DNA of 64,000 nt. It comes from a virus. Of this stretch, positions 1-8,670 are shown one piece after another. Every line of letters starts with the position of its first letter. The stretch's first letter is position 1. The stretch lies in IMG/VR virus record IMGVR_UViG_3300008261_000027, positions 54,318 through 118,317 of that record; one strand, written 5' to 3'. Below the pieces are notes generated by a model that worked only from the letters and a program-made list of their open reading frames with translations, ran no database searches and was not told the DNA's origin. A program made the translations under genes and the position numbers.

Positions 1-1799
1 TTTAAATCATATGGGGGAAACCACATAACTCTACCACCATTCGCCCCTCTTTCACAGATTGGTAAATCCTCAACAGTGAAACCAGGCTTATTGGATGTTT
101 TCCAAGAAAGGTTTTCAATAGAAAACATATATTTTTTTGCTTTACCAGTTAATGGATCTGCGGTAATTTGTTCGATATTTGTTGAGTTTTTAAAATCTCT
201 ATCTCCATTAGAAATAGGGGCAATATTTAAATTCCAAGGTGTTGATATTACGCTATCCTTAACACCTCTTATCAATCCAGTTCTTTTCATTGTGTCAGAA
301 TAGTTCATATAAGCCCTATCCTTTGTCCAAACTCTACAATATTCTGTACCGTCTTCTTTTCCTGTTATCTTGTTTACATATTTTATTGCAGAACCTCTTG
401 AAATAAAACTATTACCTTCTTTAAAGATTCTACTAGTTTGGTCAATTACATTTCCAACATGAGATCTTGAAAGCGCACCATCCAATGGCATTGAGTTTAA
501 TAACTCTTGTGTTTTTGCTAAAATAGAATCTTGTCTAAATTCATTTCTAGTTGACACACTTTCTTCGAACTTAGATCTTTCAGATTCAAATTCTAAATTA
601 TGTTCTCCAAGTTTATTTCTTGAATTTTTACTATACCAAGTTAACTTCCCAGATATTTGTCCACCTTCTGAAATATTTTTTTGATTTGAAAATACATCAC
701 TTGCAACTGAATCAAATTTATAAGAAAGATAATATGGGCTTAATACCTTATTATCATTAAAGTCTTGTAAAATATTTAAAACATTTTCACCTCTATCATC
801 TCCAATATACGCATTACCTCTTGGTGCTTCTACACCAACTAAATTTTTTATTCCTTGAGCAATAGCATTTGGAAAATTAAACAATTTACTTGATTGTTGT
901 GATCTAGCAACTGTTGTATAATCTGGTTTATATGTTGAATATGATAAATTATCGTGTAGGATATCCTTTTGTCCGGACCCCATATATTCATACATGATGT
1001 CAGATGGTTTGCTAGATCTCTTTGGTCTTCTTTGTATACCAATTAAAGAACCTATTGCACCAGTAACATCTTGTAAAAATGCTCCAACAGCTGTTTTGGG
1101 TTCTGGTCTATAATTTATTGGATTAGCCGGATCGCTTAAATATTGTCCAGGAATTTCAGAAAATGGAAATTCTACTCCAGCAACAGTTTGAACAAAATCA
1201 ACAATCTTACCTGGAATAGATTTTGCAACAGTTACCTTATAGTTTTTTTCAACTAAATTTTCTTTACCTCTGATGATATTGATTGCTGTTGCAGTATTTC
1301 CATTAATAGCATCTAATACCCTTAGTCTACCTAATGTTGCTGTTTGTAAATTTTGTCTAATTCTAGATTGTACTGGGCCGTCTGGGCTATCTTTCAAATA
1401 TCTATTTGAAAACTGAGCTAATTTTGATTCAAATTCATAATTTTCTGAATTTAATGCCCCAATAAGACTTCTACCTAAAACATCCTGTATTTGAAAATAT
1501 GGGTATAATGCTAAATTACCAATTGCTGGTACTGTCTGAACATCTTCAATTATAACAAATTGTTTGTCGCTTTCTGGACCAAATCTATTGATTGCATATG
1601 TATCTTTTAGTAATGATGCTCTATCATATCTATCATTAACAACAACATCACCATTATTTTTATTGGCTAAATTGTTTAGATTTTGTACTGAATAGGAAGT
1701 TTTACTAAAGGTCTGAGGACCATTAGGTGCTTGTAGTGTTTTAGATATTAAAGCATCTCTAAAACTTTTTGTGCTATCAAAATTTAAATAATTTGGCAT
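1..1799 (-). CDS. large virion structural protein, C-terminus beyond window
   Basis: An open minus-strand frame starts with ATG at 1799 (first residues MPNYLNFDSTKSF) and runs off the left edge without a stop, giving at least 599 residues. I see no enzyme motif or signal peptide. The visible end contains the segment GGRVMWFPPYDL. It is the last visible gene of a run of tail genes read leftwards and has its own TATTTAT element 17 nt upstream, so a late tail or baseplate structural protein is likely. That role is inferred from context; I do not recognise the family with certainty. Confidence 0.75.
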   Translation of the reverse strand, partial: MPNYLNFDSTKSFRDALISKTLQAPNGPQTFSKTSYSVQNLNNLANKNNGDVVVNDRYDRASLLKDTYAINRFGPESDKQFVIIEDVQTVPAIGNLALYPYFQIQDVLGRSLIGALNSENYEFESKLAQFSNRYLKDSPDGPVQSRIRQNLQTATLGRLRVLDAINGNTATAINIIRGKENLVEKNYKVTVAKSIPGKIVDFVQTVAGVEFPFSEIPGQYLSDPANPINYRPEPKTAVGAFLQDVTGAIGSLIGIQRRPKRSSKPSDIMYEYMGSGQKDILHDNLSYSTYKPDYTTVARSQQSSKLFNFPNAIAQGIKNLVGVEAPRGNAYIGDDRGENVLNILQDFNDNKVLSPYYLSYKFDSVASDVFSNQKNISEGGQISGKLTWYSKNSRNKLGEHNLEFESERSKFEESVSTRNEFRQDSILAKTQELLNSMPLDGALSRSHVGNVIDQTSRIFKEGNSFISRGSAIKYVNKITGKEDGTEYCRVWTKDRAYMNYSDTMKRTGLIRGVKDSVISTPWNLNIAPISNGDRDFKNSTNIEQITADPLTGKAKKYMFSIENLSWKTSNKPGFTVEDLPICERGANGGRVMWFPPYDL

Positions 1800-1815
1800 C
1801 CTATTCTTTTACTTA

Positions 1816-1822
1816 ATAAATA
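1816..1822 (-). promoter_or_regulatory. late promoter-like TATTTAT element
   Basis: TATTTAT on the minus strand, 16 nt before the ATG of the leftmost structural gene. It fits the element repeated before most structural genes in the window. Confidence 0.5.
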
Positions 1823-1839
1823 GATAAAATAAAAAAATA

Positions 1840-3789
1840 TTACGCAACAAACTCTTTCTTATTACCGAAAATGCTTTGTGCTAAATCTGATCTTAATCGT
1901 GGATTTTTATTTATTTCTGCAACAAATACCTCAGCCAATTCTGGGCTACTACTATTCAAATCAACTTTTACTGTTATACCCATCTCTCTTAAGAATTCTT
2001 TACCTTTATCTATTAGAGGTTCAGCAATTGGTTGTATTTCTCTTTTTAACCTCTCATACATTTCAGGTAAATTAATTTCATCTGGGGCATTTATAACCTT
2101 TTCTTTCGCATTTTGAAAAAACTCCAACATTTCTGGACTTATGTATTTTTCTATTTCTTTCTGAATTTGATCTGGGCTCATGTTAACTTGTTTTCCAATT
2201 TCATTCGTAAATGTGTTAAACATTTCAGCACCACTTTGAGTTGTTGGATTTAATTTCTCCATAATCTCAGAAGTTCTTTTTAGTCCATCATAGTAAGCTT
2301 GGCCAAGTGGGCCTTTCCTTTGCCCTTCCAATATTTGTAAATAAATTGCTGTAGCAACATTAAGTATTTTTGTTGTTTCATTGAATTGGTTTCTTGCGAT
2401 ATCTATTGGTTTTTCATTATCTGCGCTCTCTTGTAATTTTTGTAATAAAACTACTTGATCATCAGATAAATCACTTAAACTAACAAACCCATCTTGAATA
2501 TTTGTTAACCCCATTTTATCGGTTATATTTTTTGGAATATCAAAACCAACTTTACCGTCCTTAATTGTTGCAATATTTGAAACAAATTCCTTTTGGTCTT
2601 CAGTTAAACTAGGAAACATGTCAAGCTCACTCATTGCTTCAAATTTAGCAGCACCTTTAACCGCCATGTTTGTTAATTCTCCCATTGATATGCCAAGTGC
2701 TTCTGCCATTGCTTTTGCTCTTCTCAAGTTAGCACCAGTAACTTCAAATCTACCTTGTTCTGCGTTATATGTTGCTAAACTTCTAGCGGCCCCAATAATA
2801 CTTGTTTGTAAAGATTCAACGTTATTAGTTGCATCATACATTAGTTTAATGGGATCTGCTAAATCACCAACAGCACCTCCAACAACCTGTAAATTAGCTG
2901 ATAAATTAATAGCTTTATCGGGATCAAATAAATCATCAGCAACTCTAAAAATTTCATCCATATTGATTTTTAAAGATTGCGCTTCTTGAACCATTTTACC
3001 TAACCCTTTTATACCATTTTGGAAACCGTATTTGTTTAAATTACCTATTTGTTTTACTAATTCTTCTGAAGTGGCTTTTGCACTTAATCCTAGAGCTACA
3101 GATCTTGAACCTATTTCTGTTATAGATTTTGCTGCACCATCTAAACCAATACCAACATTTCTAAAATTTTCAACATTTTCTAATATTTTTCCTGAACTTG
3201 TTGTAAACGCTAAAGATGCAACCATGGCATCAGAAATGGTTTGTTGATTATAAATTGACATTCTTTCCGAAGCCTTCATCATAGATTCTGAAGCTTCAAG
3301 AGTTTCATTCGTAGCAACACCATATTGTTGTGCGTCATACATCGCAAGTCTAATCGACTCGCCCATTCCTGTAGCAATAGCCCCAACATATCCACCAGCG
3401 CCCCTAGTTCTTTCAATAAGTTCTTTGTCAATAGTTGCAACATCTTTCAATATTGCCTCAGTACCCCTTAATAAGCCATCAAATATTCCAGAAGCGATTT
3501 TAAGAGGGTTGAGACTTGCACTGTTTTTTATTGCATCTATTATTTTTGTACCAGTATCAGTACTAATTCTACCTATTTTACCAACTTGTTGGTCTATAAA
3601 TCCAGCTCCTAATGCCGCAGCAAGAGAACTTGATGAAGAAGACGAAGAAGATGAAGATGAGGACGTGGCGCTTCTACGAACTTCATTTAATGCTTGTTCA
3701 TATCTATTAGCCGCTTGAGTTGCATCGCCAGGCTCAACACCTAGCGTTCTGGTTAAATAGTCGTAAAATTGTGATTTAGAATCTGCCAT
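1840..3789 (-). CDS. tail tape-measure-like protein
   Basis: 649 residues, slightly longer than T4 gp29 (590). After an N-terminal region with a run of serines (about residues 42-55) the protein is mostly helical and rich in Ala, Gly and Leu. Segments such as SKATSEEL and EALGISMGEL resemble phage tape-measure proteins. The gene sits between gp26-like/gp19 genes and another tail gene, where T4 also groups hub and tape-measure genes. Its presumed role is to set tail-tube length inside the tube. I infer this from composition and position; an internal virion protein is the alternative. Confidence 0.6.
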   Translation of the reverse strand: MADSKSQFYDYLTRTLGVEPGDATQAANRYEQALNEVRRSATSSSSSSSSSSSSSLAAALGAGFIDQQVGKIGRISTDTGTKIIDAIKNSASLNPLKIASGIFDGLLRGTEAILKDVATIDKELIERTRGAGGYVGAIATGMGESIRLAMYDAQQYGVATNETLEASESMMKASERMSIYNQQTISDAMVASLAFTTSSGKILENVENFRNVGIGLDGAAKSITEIGSRSVALGLSAKATSEELVKQIGNLNKYGFQNGIKGLGKMVQEAQSLKINMDEIFRVADDLFDPDKAINLSANLQVVGGAVGDLADPIKLMYDATNNVESLQTSIIGAARSLATYNAEQGRFEVTGANLRRAKAMAEALGISMGELTNMAVKGAAKFEAMSELDMFPSLTEDQKEFVSNIATIKDGKVGFDIPKNITDKMGLTNIQDGFVSLSDLSDDQVVLLQKLQESADNEKPIDIARNQFNETTKILNVATAIYLQILEGQRKGPLGQAYYDGLKRTSEIMEKLNPTTQSGAEMFNTFTNEIGKQVNMSPDQIQKEIEKYISPEMLEFFQNAKEKVINAPDEINLPEMYERLKREIQPIAEPLIDKGKEFLREMGITVKVDLNSSSPELAEVFVAEINKNPRLRSDLAQSIFGNKKEFVA

Positions 3790-3807
3790 TATATAATAGT
3801 ATATCTA

Positions 3808-3814
3808 ATAAATA
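3808..3814 (-). promoter_or_regulatory. late promoter-like TATTTAT element
   Basis: Minus-strand CTATTTATTAG, 18 nt before the ATG at 3789, between the small ORF at 3821-3952 and the tape-measure-like gene. Confidence 0.5.
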
Positions 3815-3820
3815 GCTTTA

Positions 3821-3952
3821 TCAACTATTTTCTATTAAAGCAGTTATAATGTTATTTCTTTCGTGAATTGGTAATATTAAAATATCCCTATATGTAAACC
3901 CCTTACTTAAAAGAAAAAGTATCGCATCTATTTGATGCTTTTTATATACCAT
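3821..3952 (-). CDS. small tail-assembly-type protein (43 aa)
   Basis: ATG at 3952 opens a 43-residue frame (begins MVYKKHQIDAILFLLSKGF) ending in TGA at 3821. It overlaps the last 11 nt of the gp26-like gene in another frame, a typical translationally coupled arrangement. Its pattern of a helix, then Tyr-x-Asp-Ile-Leu and a Pro-Ile-x-Glu-Arg segment, resembles the very short proteins often found beside tape-measure and baseplate genes in T4-like phages. A baseplate-assembly or tape-measure chaperone role is a guess. Confidence 0.6.
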   Translation of the reverse strand: MVYKKHQIDAILFLLSKGFTYRDILILPIHERNNIITALIENS

Positions 3953-4682
3953 AGAAGGGACGAAAAAATTCCACCCCAAAGTCAACCATTACTGGGACTT
4001 TTTCTCCTGACGGGGCGATTACATCAACTATTAGGTCTAAACCTGGTTTATTTTGAGATACAAATTTTTTAAATTCTTGAGAATCTTTAATTGGTAAATT
4101 TTGAATAAACTGATATATCGCCATTTGGTCCCTCTGGCCATCAACAGACTTAATCATCATTTCAAGTCTTTTTGTGTTTATTGGTATAACAGCATTTGTT
4201 CCAGATTCTTTAATACTTTGTAATTCTTTTTCTTGTGTATTTGTTAAAAATTTAAATGTCACATTTTTTTTAGTAATAGGTAACAAAAAAGTATATTCAC
4301 CATTTGAGTCTTTTTCTAACTTGAAGTCTTTAACCTTCAATACAGATAAATCTAATTGGGCATCGAATTGTTTTTTAGTTACTGGATCTGTTAAGCTTAC
4401 AGTATATTCACTACCAAATGCTGTATTTCTTAAAAATATTAAAATAGCTTGCTTATCCTCTTCAACCAAATCATCTAAAGAAATTTCTTTATCTAAGATT
4501 TTTCTTCTTAATAGTTCTTCAATAACTGTTTCAGATTGAATCAAATTTGGAGACATTAAGATATTTTCATCAGCAGCGGTTAGGTACGCTACTCTTAATG
4601 ATTTTTTTCCATTTGAATAATGTATTCCCTGAGAAGGTAGCTGAACGACATCGTATGATATTGTTGGGTCAAAATTGTCCAT
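3942..4682 (-). CDS. gp26-like baseplate hub protein
   Basis: 246 residues. It opens with a segment (residues 13-35) of the form LPSQGIHYSNGKKSLRVAYL followed by TAADE. This is the pattern of the T4 gp26-type baseplate family: a Leu-Pro-Ser-x-Gly start, a strand, then an acidic helix. It ends in FFRPFYGI. In T4 gp26 belongs to the central baseplate hub assembly set, and here the gene lies between tail tube and tape-measure-like genes. The family match is from memory of the pattern, so the exact T4 equivalent is uncertain. Slightly longer than T4 gp26 (208). Confidence 0.55.
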   Translation of the reverse strand: MDNFDPTISYDVVQLPSQGIHYSNGKKSLRVAYLTAADENILMSPNLIQSETVIEELLRRKILDKEISLDDLVEEDKQAILIFLRNTAFGSEYTVSLTDPVTKKQFDAQLDLSVLKVKDFKLEKDSNGEYTFLLPITKKNVTFKFLTNTQEKELQSIKESGTNAVIPINTKRLEMMIKSVDGQRDQMAIYQFIQNLPIKDSQEFKKFVSQNKPGLDLIVDVIAPSGEKVPVMVDFGVEFFRPFYGI

Positions 4683-4740
4683 GTTGTATAATTTGTTTTA
4701 TAAAATATAAGTATAATTTATTTAAAAATCAATAAAACAT

Positions 4741-4757
4741 TGTTCCACGTGGAAACA
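4741..4757. promoter_or_regulatory. parS-like palindrome
   Basis: TGTTCCACGTGGAAACA contains a perfect 12-bp palindrome TTCCACGTGGAA (4743-4754). It differs from ParB-binding parS (TGTTTCACGTGAAACA and relatives such as TGTTCCACGTGGAACA) by one extra A in the right arm. It lies between the gp26-like gene and the tail-tube terminator, in non-coding DNA. Binding by host ParB or a phage regulator is speculative. Confidence 0.35.
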
Positions 4758-4791
4758 TGGTTATAACTAATTGAAAATCAATTAAATAAAA

Positions 4792-4818
4792 AACCCACCT
4801 CTTAGAAAGAGATGGGTT
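4792..4818 (-). terminator. intrinsic terminator after tail tube gene
   Basis: Minus strand reads an AACCCATCTCTT / AAGAGGTGGGTT hairpin followed by TTTTATTTAAT, 24 nt after the stop of the gp19-like gene. Confidence 0.75.
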
Positions 4819-4842
4819 GGTAAAAAATATAAATTTAAAAAA

Positions 4843-5331
4843 TTAATAAACTTGAATACATCTATCCATTCTTAATGAAGCATCAATTGAAGCTAAAGCA
4901 TCTTCAGAATAGTTCAATTCACCAAAGTTTAAGCTACTTAAGAAACAACCTTCTAAAATCCACTTTTCAACCACAACTCCGGTTGGGTCTAACATTTCAA
5001 GTTCTACGTTTTTCTTATATCCAGCTGCATAACCCATTCTACCTGTTACAGATTCAGCATGTAAACGGAACCATTCCATCAATGCTTGCGAAGCAGATGG
5101 ACCAATTGGGTCTTTAAATGTAACTTTGATCTCTTCCCAAGTAAATCTACCAGCAACATAGGTTGACGTGTTTAAAAACGGAATTTCTGTTGCATTGATT
5201 TTAGCACTTGGTCTAGAGGTAGATGTTACATACCACTCATTGATACCCAAAGAAGACGGGAATCTAAGTATAAATCTATTTTTTCTTTTCGGTTCATATG
5301 GAACCGGCATTTTCATTAGTAAATCTGCCAT
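4843..5331 (-). CDS. gp19: tail tube protein gp19-like
   Basis: 162 residues, nearly the length of T4 gp19 (163). It matches the T4-type tail-tube family: an N-terminal strand (KRKNRFILRFPSSLGI), the central EEIKVTFKDPIGPSAS segment, a helix with the MEWFRLHAESVTGRMGYA motif, then VELEMLDPTGVVVEKW. The product stacks as hexamers to form the inner tail tube on which the sheath assembles. It lies directly downstream of the sheath gene, as in T4 (18 then 19), with its own TATTTAT element and a strong terminator, consistent with high late expression. Confidence 0.92.
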   Translation of the reverse strand: MADLLMKMPVPYEPKRKNRFILRFPSSLGINEWYVTSTSRPSAKINATEIPFLNTSTYVAGRFTWEEIKVTFKDPIGPSASQALMEWFRLHAESVTGRMGYAAGYKKNVELEMLDPTGVVVEKWILEGCFLSSLNFGELNYSEDALASIDASLRMDRCIQVY

Positions 5332-5366
5332 TGTATTTGAATTATGTTTTTTCTTTTATTCTCTTT

Positions 5367-5373
5367 ATAAATA
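5367..5373 (-). promoter_or_regulatory. late promoter-like TATTTAT element
   Basis: Minus-strand ATATTTATAAAG, 35 nt before the gp19-like start, so the tube gene can be transcribed separately from the sheath gene. Confidence 0.55.
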
Positions 5374-5440
5374 TTGTCAAATATTTTTTTTAATTATTTG
5401 ACTTTGTCATTTTTTTTCCTTAGCTTTTTGCAAGTAGTAT

Positions 5441-5528
5441 ACTAGTTTACTAAAATACTAAATAACTAATCTACTAAAATACTAAATTTCTAATATACTA
5501 ATTAACTAAGTTCTAATATTCTAATTAC
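5441..5528. repeat. eleven-unit 8-bp direct repeat array
   Basis: Eleven consecutive 8-bp units of the form (A/T)CTAAnnn, for example ACTAAAAT at 5449 and 5473, ACTAAATA at 5457, ACTAATTA at 5497. Each unit keeps CTA at the same phase over exactly 88 bp. It is non-coding on both strands and lies between the sheath gene and the tube gene promoter. Function unknown; possible protein-binding iterons or a recombination-prone spacer. Confidence 0.7.
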
Positions 5529-5541
5529 AAATTTTTATTTT

Positions 5542-5565
5542 GGGTGAGCTGTTTCCAACTCACCC
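5542..5565. terminator. hairpin just after sheath gene
   Basis: GGGTGAG / CTCACCC stem with a 10-nt loop, 7 nt after the sheath stop codon. On the minus strand it is followed by A-rich sequence rather than a clean T tract (the T tract is on the plus side). It may be a partial terminator or an mRNA 3'-end protecting hairpin. Confidence 0.5.
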
Positions 5566-5571
5566 TTTTTA

Positions 5572-8385
5572 TTAAATATTTTCAAAAGAAGCTCCAGTTG
5601 GAGTTATGATAAACTCAACATCAATGAATTCTAATGCTCTTGTTGGTTTAACATAAATCTTACCTCTCAATGTGTTAGCATCGATGTCTTCTGGATCATT
5701 AGATACCGTTACACGGAAATCAAACAAACCTCTTTCTTTCTTTATTGATTCAAGAATTGGATTAACCAATCTTAAGAATTCTTGTCTTACTTGTTCATCG
5801 TTTTGTTCAAACAATAATCTCACAGCAACAGCAGAAATTAACTTTCTTGCTCTCAATAGCAATCTTCTTACGTTGATTCTATCAAGTGCTGATTCTCTAA
5901 CTTGAAGTGTTTTATTACCCCAGATAATTGTACCTGTATCAGAGAATGTTGCAATTGGGTTAATTCTTGCTTTGTAAAGACTATCTCTTTCGTCCAAAGT
6001 AAGTTTCTTTTGTGCTTTGATAGCATTAACTAAACCTCTTGAATAACCTGCTGGAGCGAACCATGGATAAGAAACGTTATCTGTTAATGCGATATTTTTC
6101 AAAACCTCACCTGTTGGTGGTATGAAAAGTTGTGTTGCATTATCAGTATCTCTTACTTGAATCCAAGGCCAGTAAGTTGCTGAGTAGTTAGAATCAAACC
6201 CTAAATCTTCCAAACCTCCGATTGCCTCATCAGCTGTAGTGAAATTAGGAGAGTTGATCACATATAACGAGTCGGCTCTATCATTTTCAATAATATCAAC
6301 TGCTTGTGTTACCAAAGAACTGTTGTTGTACCAATCAATACCTGGTGTTGCAAATAAGTTAATATCAACTGCTTCTGGATTAGCAAATGTTTCAATACCT
6401 GCTAAGTAAGCATAGTAATCTGAATTACCCACCTGTGCATTAAACACACCTGCGTTTACACCGGCAGTGTATGTTGTTTTACCAAAAATATAAGAATCAC
6501 CATATGTTCTTGTATTTCTGTAAATATCCCAACCATCAAATCCGCCAAATACTGGCATTGTAAATTTACGGTTTGCAACTGTGTTCAATTTACCTTTATC
6601 AGTACCTTCTAAATTATATGCTGTTGTTTTATACAAATAGTTACCTGTTGATCCAGTAATTGTTGAAGCATTTGTCGATAAGTGGAATCCAAATGTCGCT
6701 TGTGATGCTCCAGTTCCTTTAAACTTCAACATATCTCTATCATATTCAAAATGATCACTTGTTGAAAAACCTAAAGTTACCTTTCTAACTTTATCACCGT
6801 TTGTTGTTACTGCAGCTCCGCTAGCAGCATAATATAATGTGTCTCCAGCATCATAGTATTTTGTTTTGAAGGTCACACCACCAATATTATTAGTTGTTGT
6901 AAATCCTTTAAAACCAGCAGGAACAGCGTCTGTTGGATGGTCTGAAGCCATAACCAACATAATATGTTTAGATCTTAATTCATATTCTCCATCAGATGTA
7001 CCAACTTTTCTAGCGATATATCCAGGTACATCTGGATTCATTGAACATCTAGTAAATTTCTCTAATACAACTTGATTTTCATCAGTATCATTGAAATCTC
7101 TAACAATAAGATCAAATTCACCAGTTTCCAAATCAATATTTTGAATTGTAACTTTAACATTGAAGTTAGATGCTTCGCCATCTGATATTGTTAAAATATT
7201 AAATAAATCAGAAACAATACCACCTCTAACTTCAGAAACAACTGTTGAAGAAGCCGCAGTATCCCATTGAGTTGTGAAATTATCATCATCGTCAACAACA
7301 ACTTCTGTGGTACTTAAACCTCTAATCAATCCTTGCTCAAATAAGTTTGCAACTAAATTAGGATATGCTTCATGAACATAAACTGGGAAAGCCAATTTAT
7401 CTTTATCAAAAACATCACTACCAATAACTTTTGTTACATATTTTGTTGAGCTTGAATCTAATGAACAATTAAACGTTTTCACATTAGAATCAATATCAGT
7501 TACTGATAATGTAAAATCTGATAGTGGGTTTACATCAATTGATGTACCTGTAATTTGTACAGCTGTACTTCCCGTAACTCTTTGTGTTAAAACCTCAGAA
7601 GCATAAGAGCCTCTTGATCTTAAAGCTAATACAACCTTATCGGCATAATCCTGATTTAAAGATGCACTATATTTGAATCTTGTTACTGTAAATTCTGTAG
7701 TACCGGTTGAATACACAAACAAATATGAGTACACACCATCAATTGTTGAATCAGTTGCGCCTGTTTTTGTAAAATATGTATTGTACCAGTTTTTATTATT
7801 GTTTGATCCGATTGGTGACGAAAGTTGTGTACCCGTTAATGAACTGGTTGAACTGGTTGGAACTTGTCCAATTGTAAACCAGTTATTGTGACTATAGGTT
7901 CTTCCAGATATAAATGATACAACAGAAGTACCTTCTGTAGATGTCTTTCCTGTTAAATCAGAATAGAAATCGCCATTAGCCATATCTGTAGGATCAATTG
8001 TTCCACCTGTTGATGTTGGTGTTGCATTTAAATTTACTGATACCCCACCTAATGTTTTGATTCCATATGTGTTACCGGCCATATAGCCAGTTAAACCAAG
8101 TACTCTTGTTACGAACAATTGATTTGATTCTTGCAAATATGATTTTGCAACATATGGTAATTCATATTTAGGGTTACCAGCACCGTCTTTTGTTGGTGAT
8201 GTACCTCCAAAATATGTTTTAAATTCGTCAAAGTTAGAAATTAGTATAGGTTCAAACGCTGGTCCTTTTAAAGTCTCGCCAACTAAACCAAGTGTCGTAA
8301 CTCCAACACTCTGTGCCACGAATGATAAATCTTTCTCTGATGTATATACACCCGGAGAAACGAAAATTCTGTTTGAATTTGCCAT
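5572..8385 (-). CDS. gp18: tail sheath protein gp18-like
   Basis: 937 residues. The N-terminus (FVSPGVYTSEKDLSFVAQSV, then TTLGLVGETLKGPAFEP) and the C-terminal third (WPWIQVRDTDN, PPTGEVLKNIALTD, YKARINPIATFSDTGTIIWG, ESALDRINVRRLLLRARKLI) are the hallmarks of contractile tail sheath proteins. The protein polymerises around the tube and contracts on infection. It is about 280 residues longer than T4 gp18; the extra Ser/Thr/Gly-rich beta sequence in the middle (roughly residues 100-600) is probably surface-exposed inserted domains. Directly upstream of gp19, as in T4. Confidence 0.95.
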   Translation of the reverse strand: MANSNRIFVSPGVYTSEKDLSFVAQSVGVTTLGLVGETLKGPAFEPILISNFDEFKTYFGGTSPTKDGAGNPKYELPYVAKSYLQESNQLFVTRVLGLTGYMAGNTYGIKTLGGVSVNLNATPTSTGGTIDPTDMANGDFYSDLTGKTSTEGTSVVSFISGRTYSHNNWFTIGQVPTSSTSSLTGTQLSSPIGSNNNKNWYNTYFTKTGATDSTIDGVYSYLFVYSTGTTEFTVTRFKYSASLNQDYADKVVLALRSRGSYASEVLTQRVTGSTAVQITGTSIDVNPLSDFTLSVTDIDSNVKTFNCSLDSSSTKYVTKVIGSDVFDKDKLAFPVYVHEAYPNLVANLFEQGLIRGLSTTEVVVDDDDNFTTQWDTAASSTVVSEVRGGIVSDLFNILTISDGEASNFNVKVTIQNIDLETGEFDLIVRDFNDTDENQVVLEKFTRCSMNPDVPGYIARKVGTSDGEYELRSKHIMLVMASDHPTDAVPAGFKGFTTTNNIGGVTFKTKYYDAGDTLYYAASGAAVTTNGDKVRKVTLGFSTSDHFEYDRDMLKFKGTGASQATFGFHLSTNASTITGSTGNYLYKTTAYNLEGTDKGKLNTVANRKFTMPVFGGFDGWDIYRNTRTYGDSYIFGKTTYTAGVNAGVFNAQVGNSDYYAYLAGIETFANPEAVDINLFATPGIDWYNNSSLVTQAVDIIENDRADSLYVINSPNFTTADEAIGGLEDLGFDSNYSATYWPWIQVRDTDNATQLFIPPTGEVLKNIALTDNVSYPWFAPAGYSRGLVNAIKAQKKLTLDERDSLYKARINPIATFSDTGTIIWGNKTLQVRESALDRINVRRLLLRARKLISAVAVRLLFEQNDEQVRQEFLRLVNPILESIKKERGLFDFRVTVSNDPEDIDANTLRGKIYVKPTRALEFIDVEFIITPTGASFENI

Positions 8386-8422
8386 TGATAAATGTTTGGT
8401 TAAAAATTTTTATTCTTATCAA

Positions 8423-8429
8423 ATAAATA
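8423..8429 (-). promoter_or_regulatory. late promoter-like TATTTAT element
   Basis: Minus-strand ATATTTATTTG, 37 nt before the sheath start codon. Confidence 0.5.
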
Positions 8430-8511
8430 TCTTTGTTTTTAGCAAAGATTTCCTCAATTTTTTGTATTTAGATAGTATTTTATCCTTTTTTATCTTTATT
8501 TATACTTTAGT

Positions 8512-8670
8512 ATGGAAAACAATAACAAAAACATAAAAATCAGTGAAAAACATCATGAAATGTTAAAAAAGCACTGTGAAAAAAACGGATTAAAAATCTA
8601 TAAATTTATTGAGAAGTTGATTGAAGCAAACTGCAAAATCAAAAAAACAGATTTATATGATGAAGATTAA
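8512..8670 (+). CDS. small basic protein, ribbon-helix-helix-like (52 aa)
   Basis: ATG at 8512, TAA at 8668-8670; begins MENNNKNIKISEKHHEMLK. A short polar strand (IKIS) followed by two helices separated by a Gly-Leu-Lys turn resembles small ribbon-helix-helix or MetJ/Arc-type DNA-binding proteins, but it is too short to be sure. It is a lone plus-strand gene between two minus-strand tail genes, and its stop codon overlaps the stop of the gp15-like gene at TTAA (8667-8670). Possible regulator; no function assigned. Confidence 0.6.
   Translation: MENNNKNIKISEKHHEMLKKHCEKNGLKIYKFIEKLIEANCKIKKTDLYDED

Noticed and set aside
5441-5528. CRISPR-like array
   Set aside because: Units are 8 bp with no spacers of constant length and no cas genes nearby.
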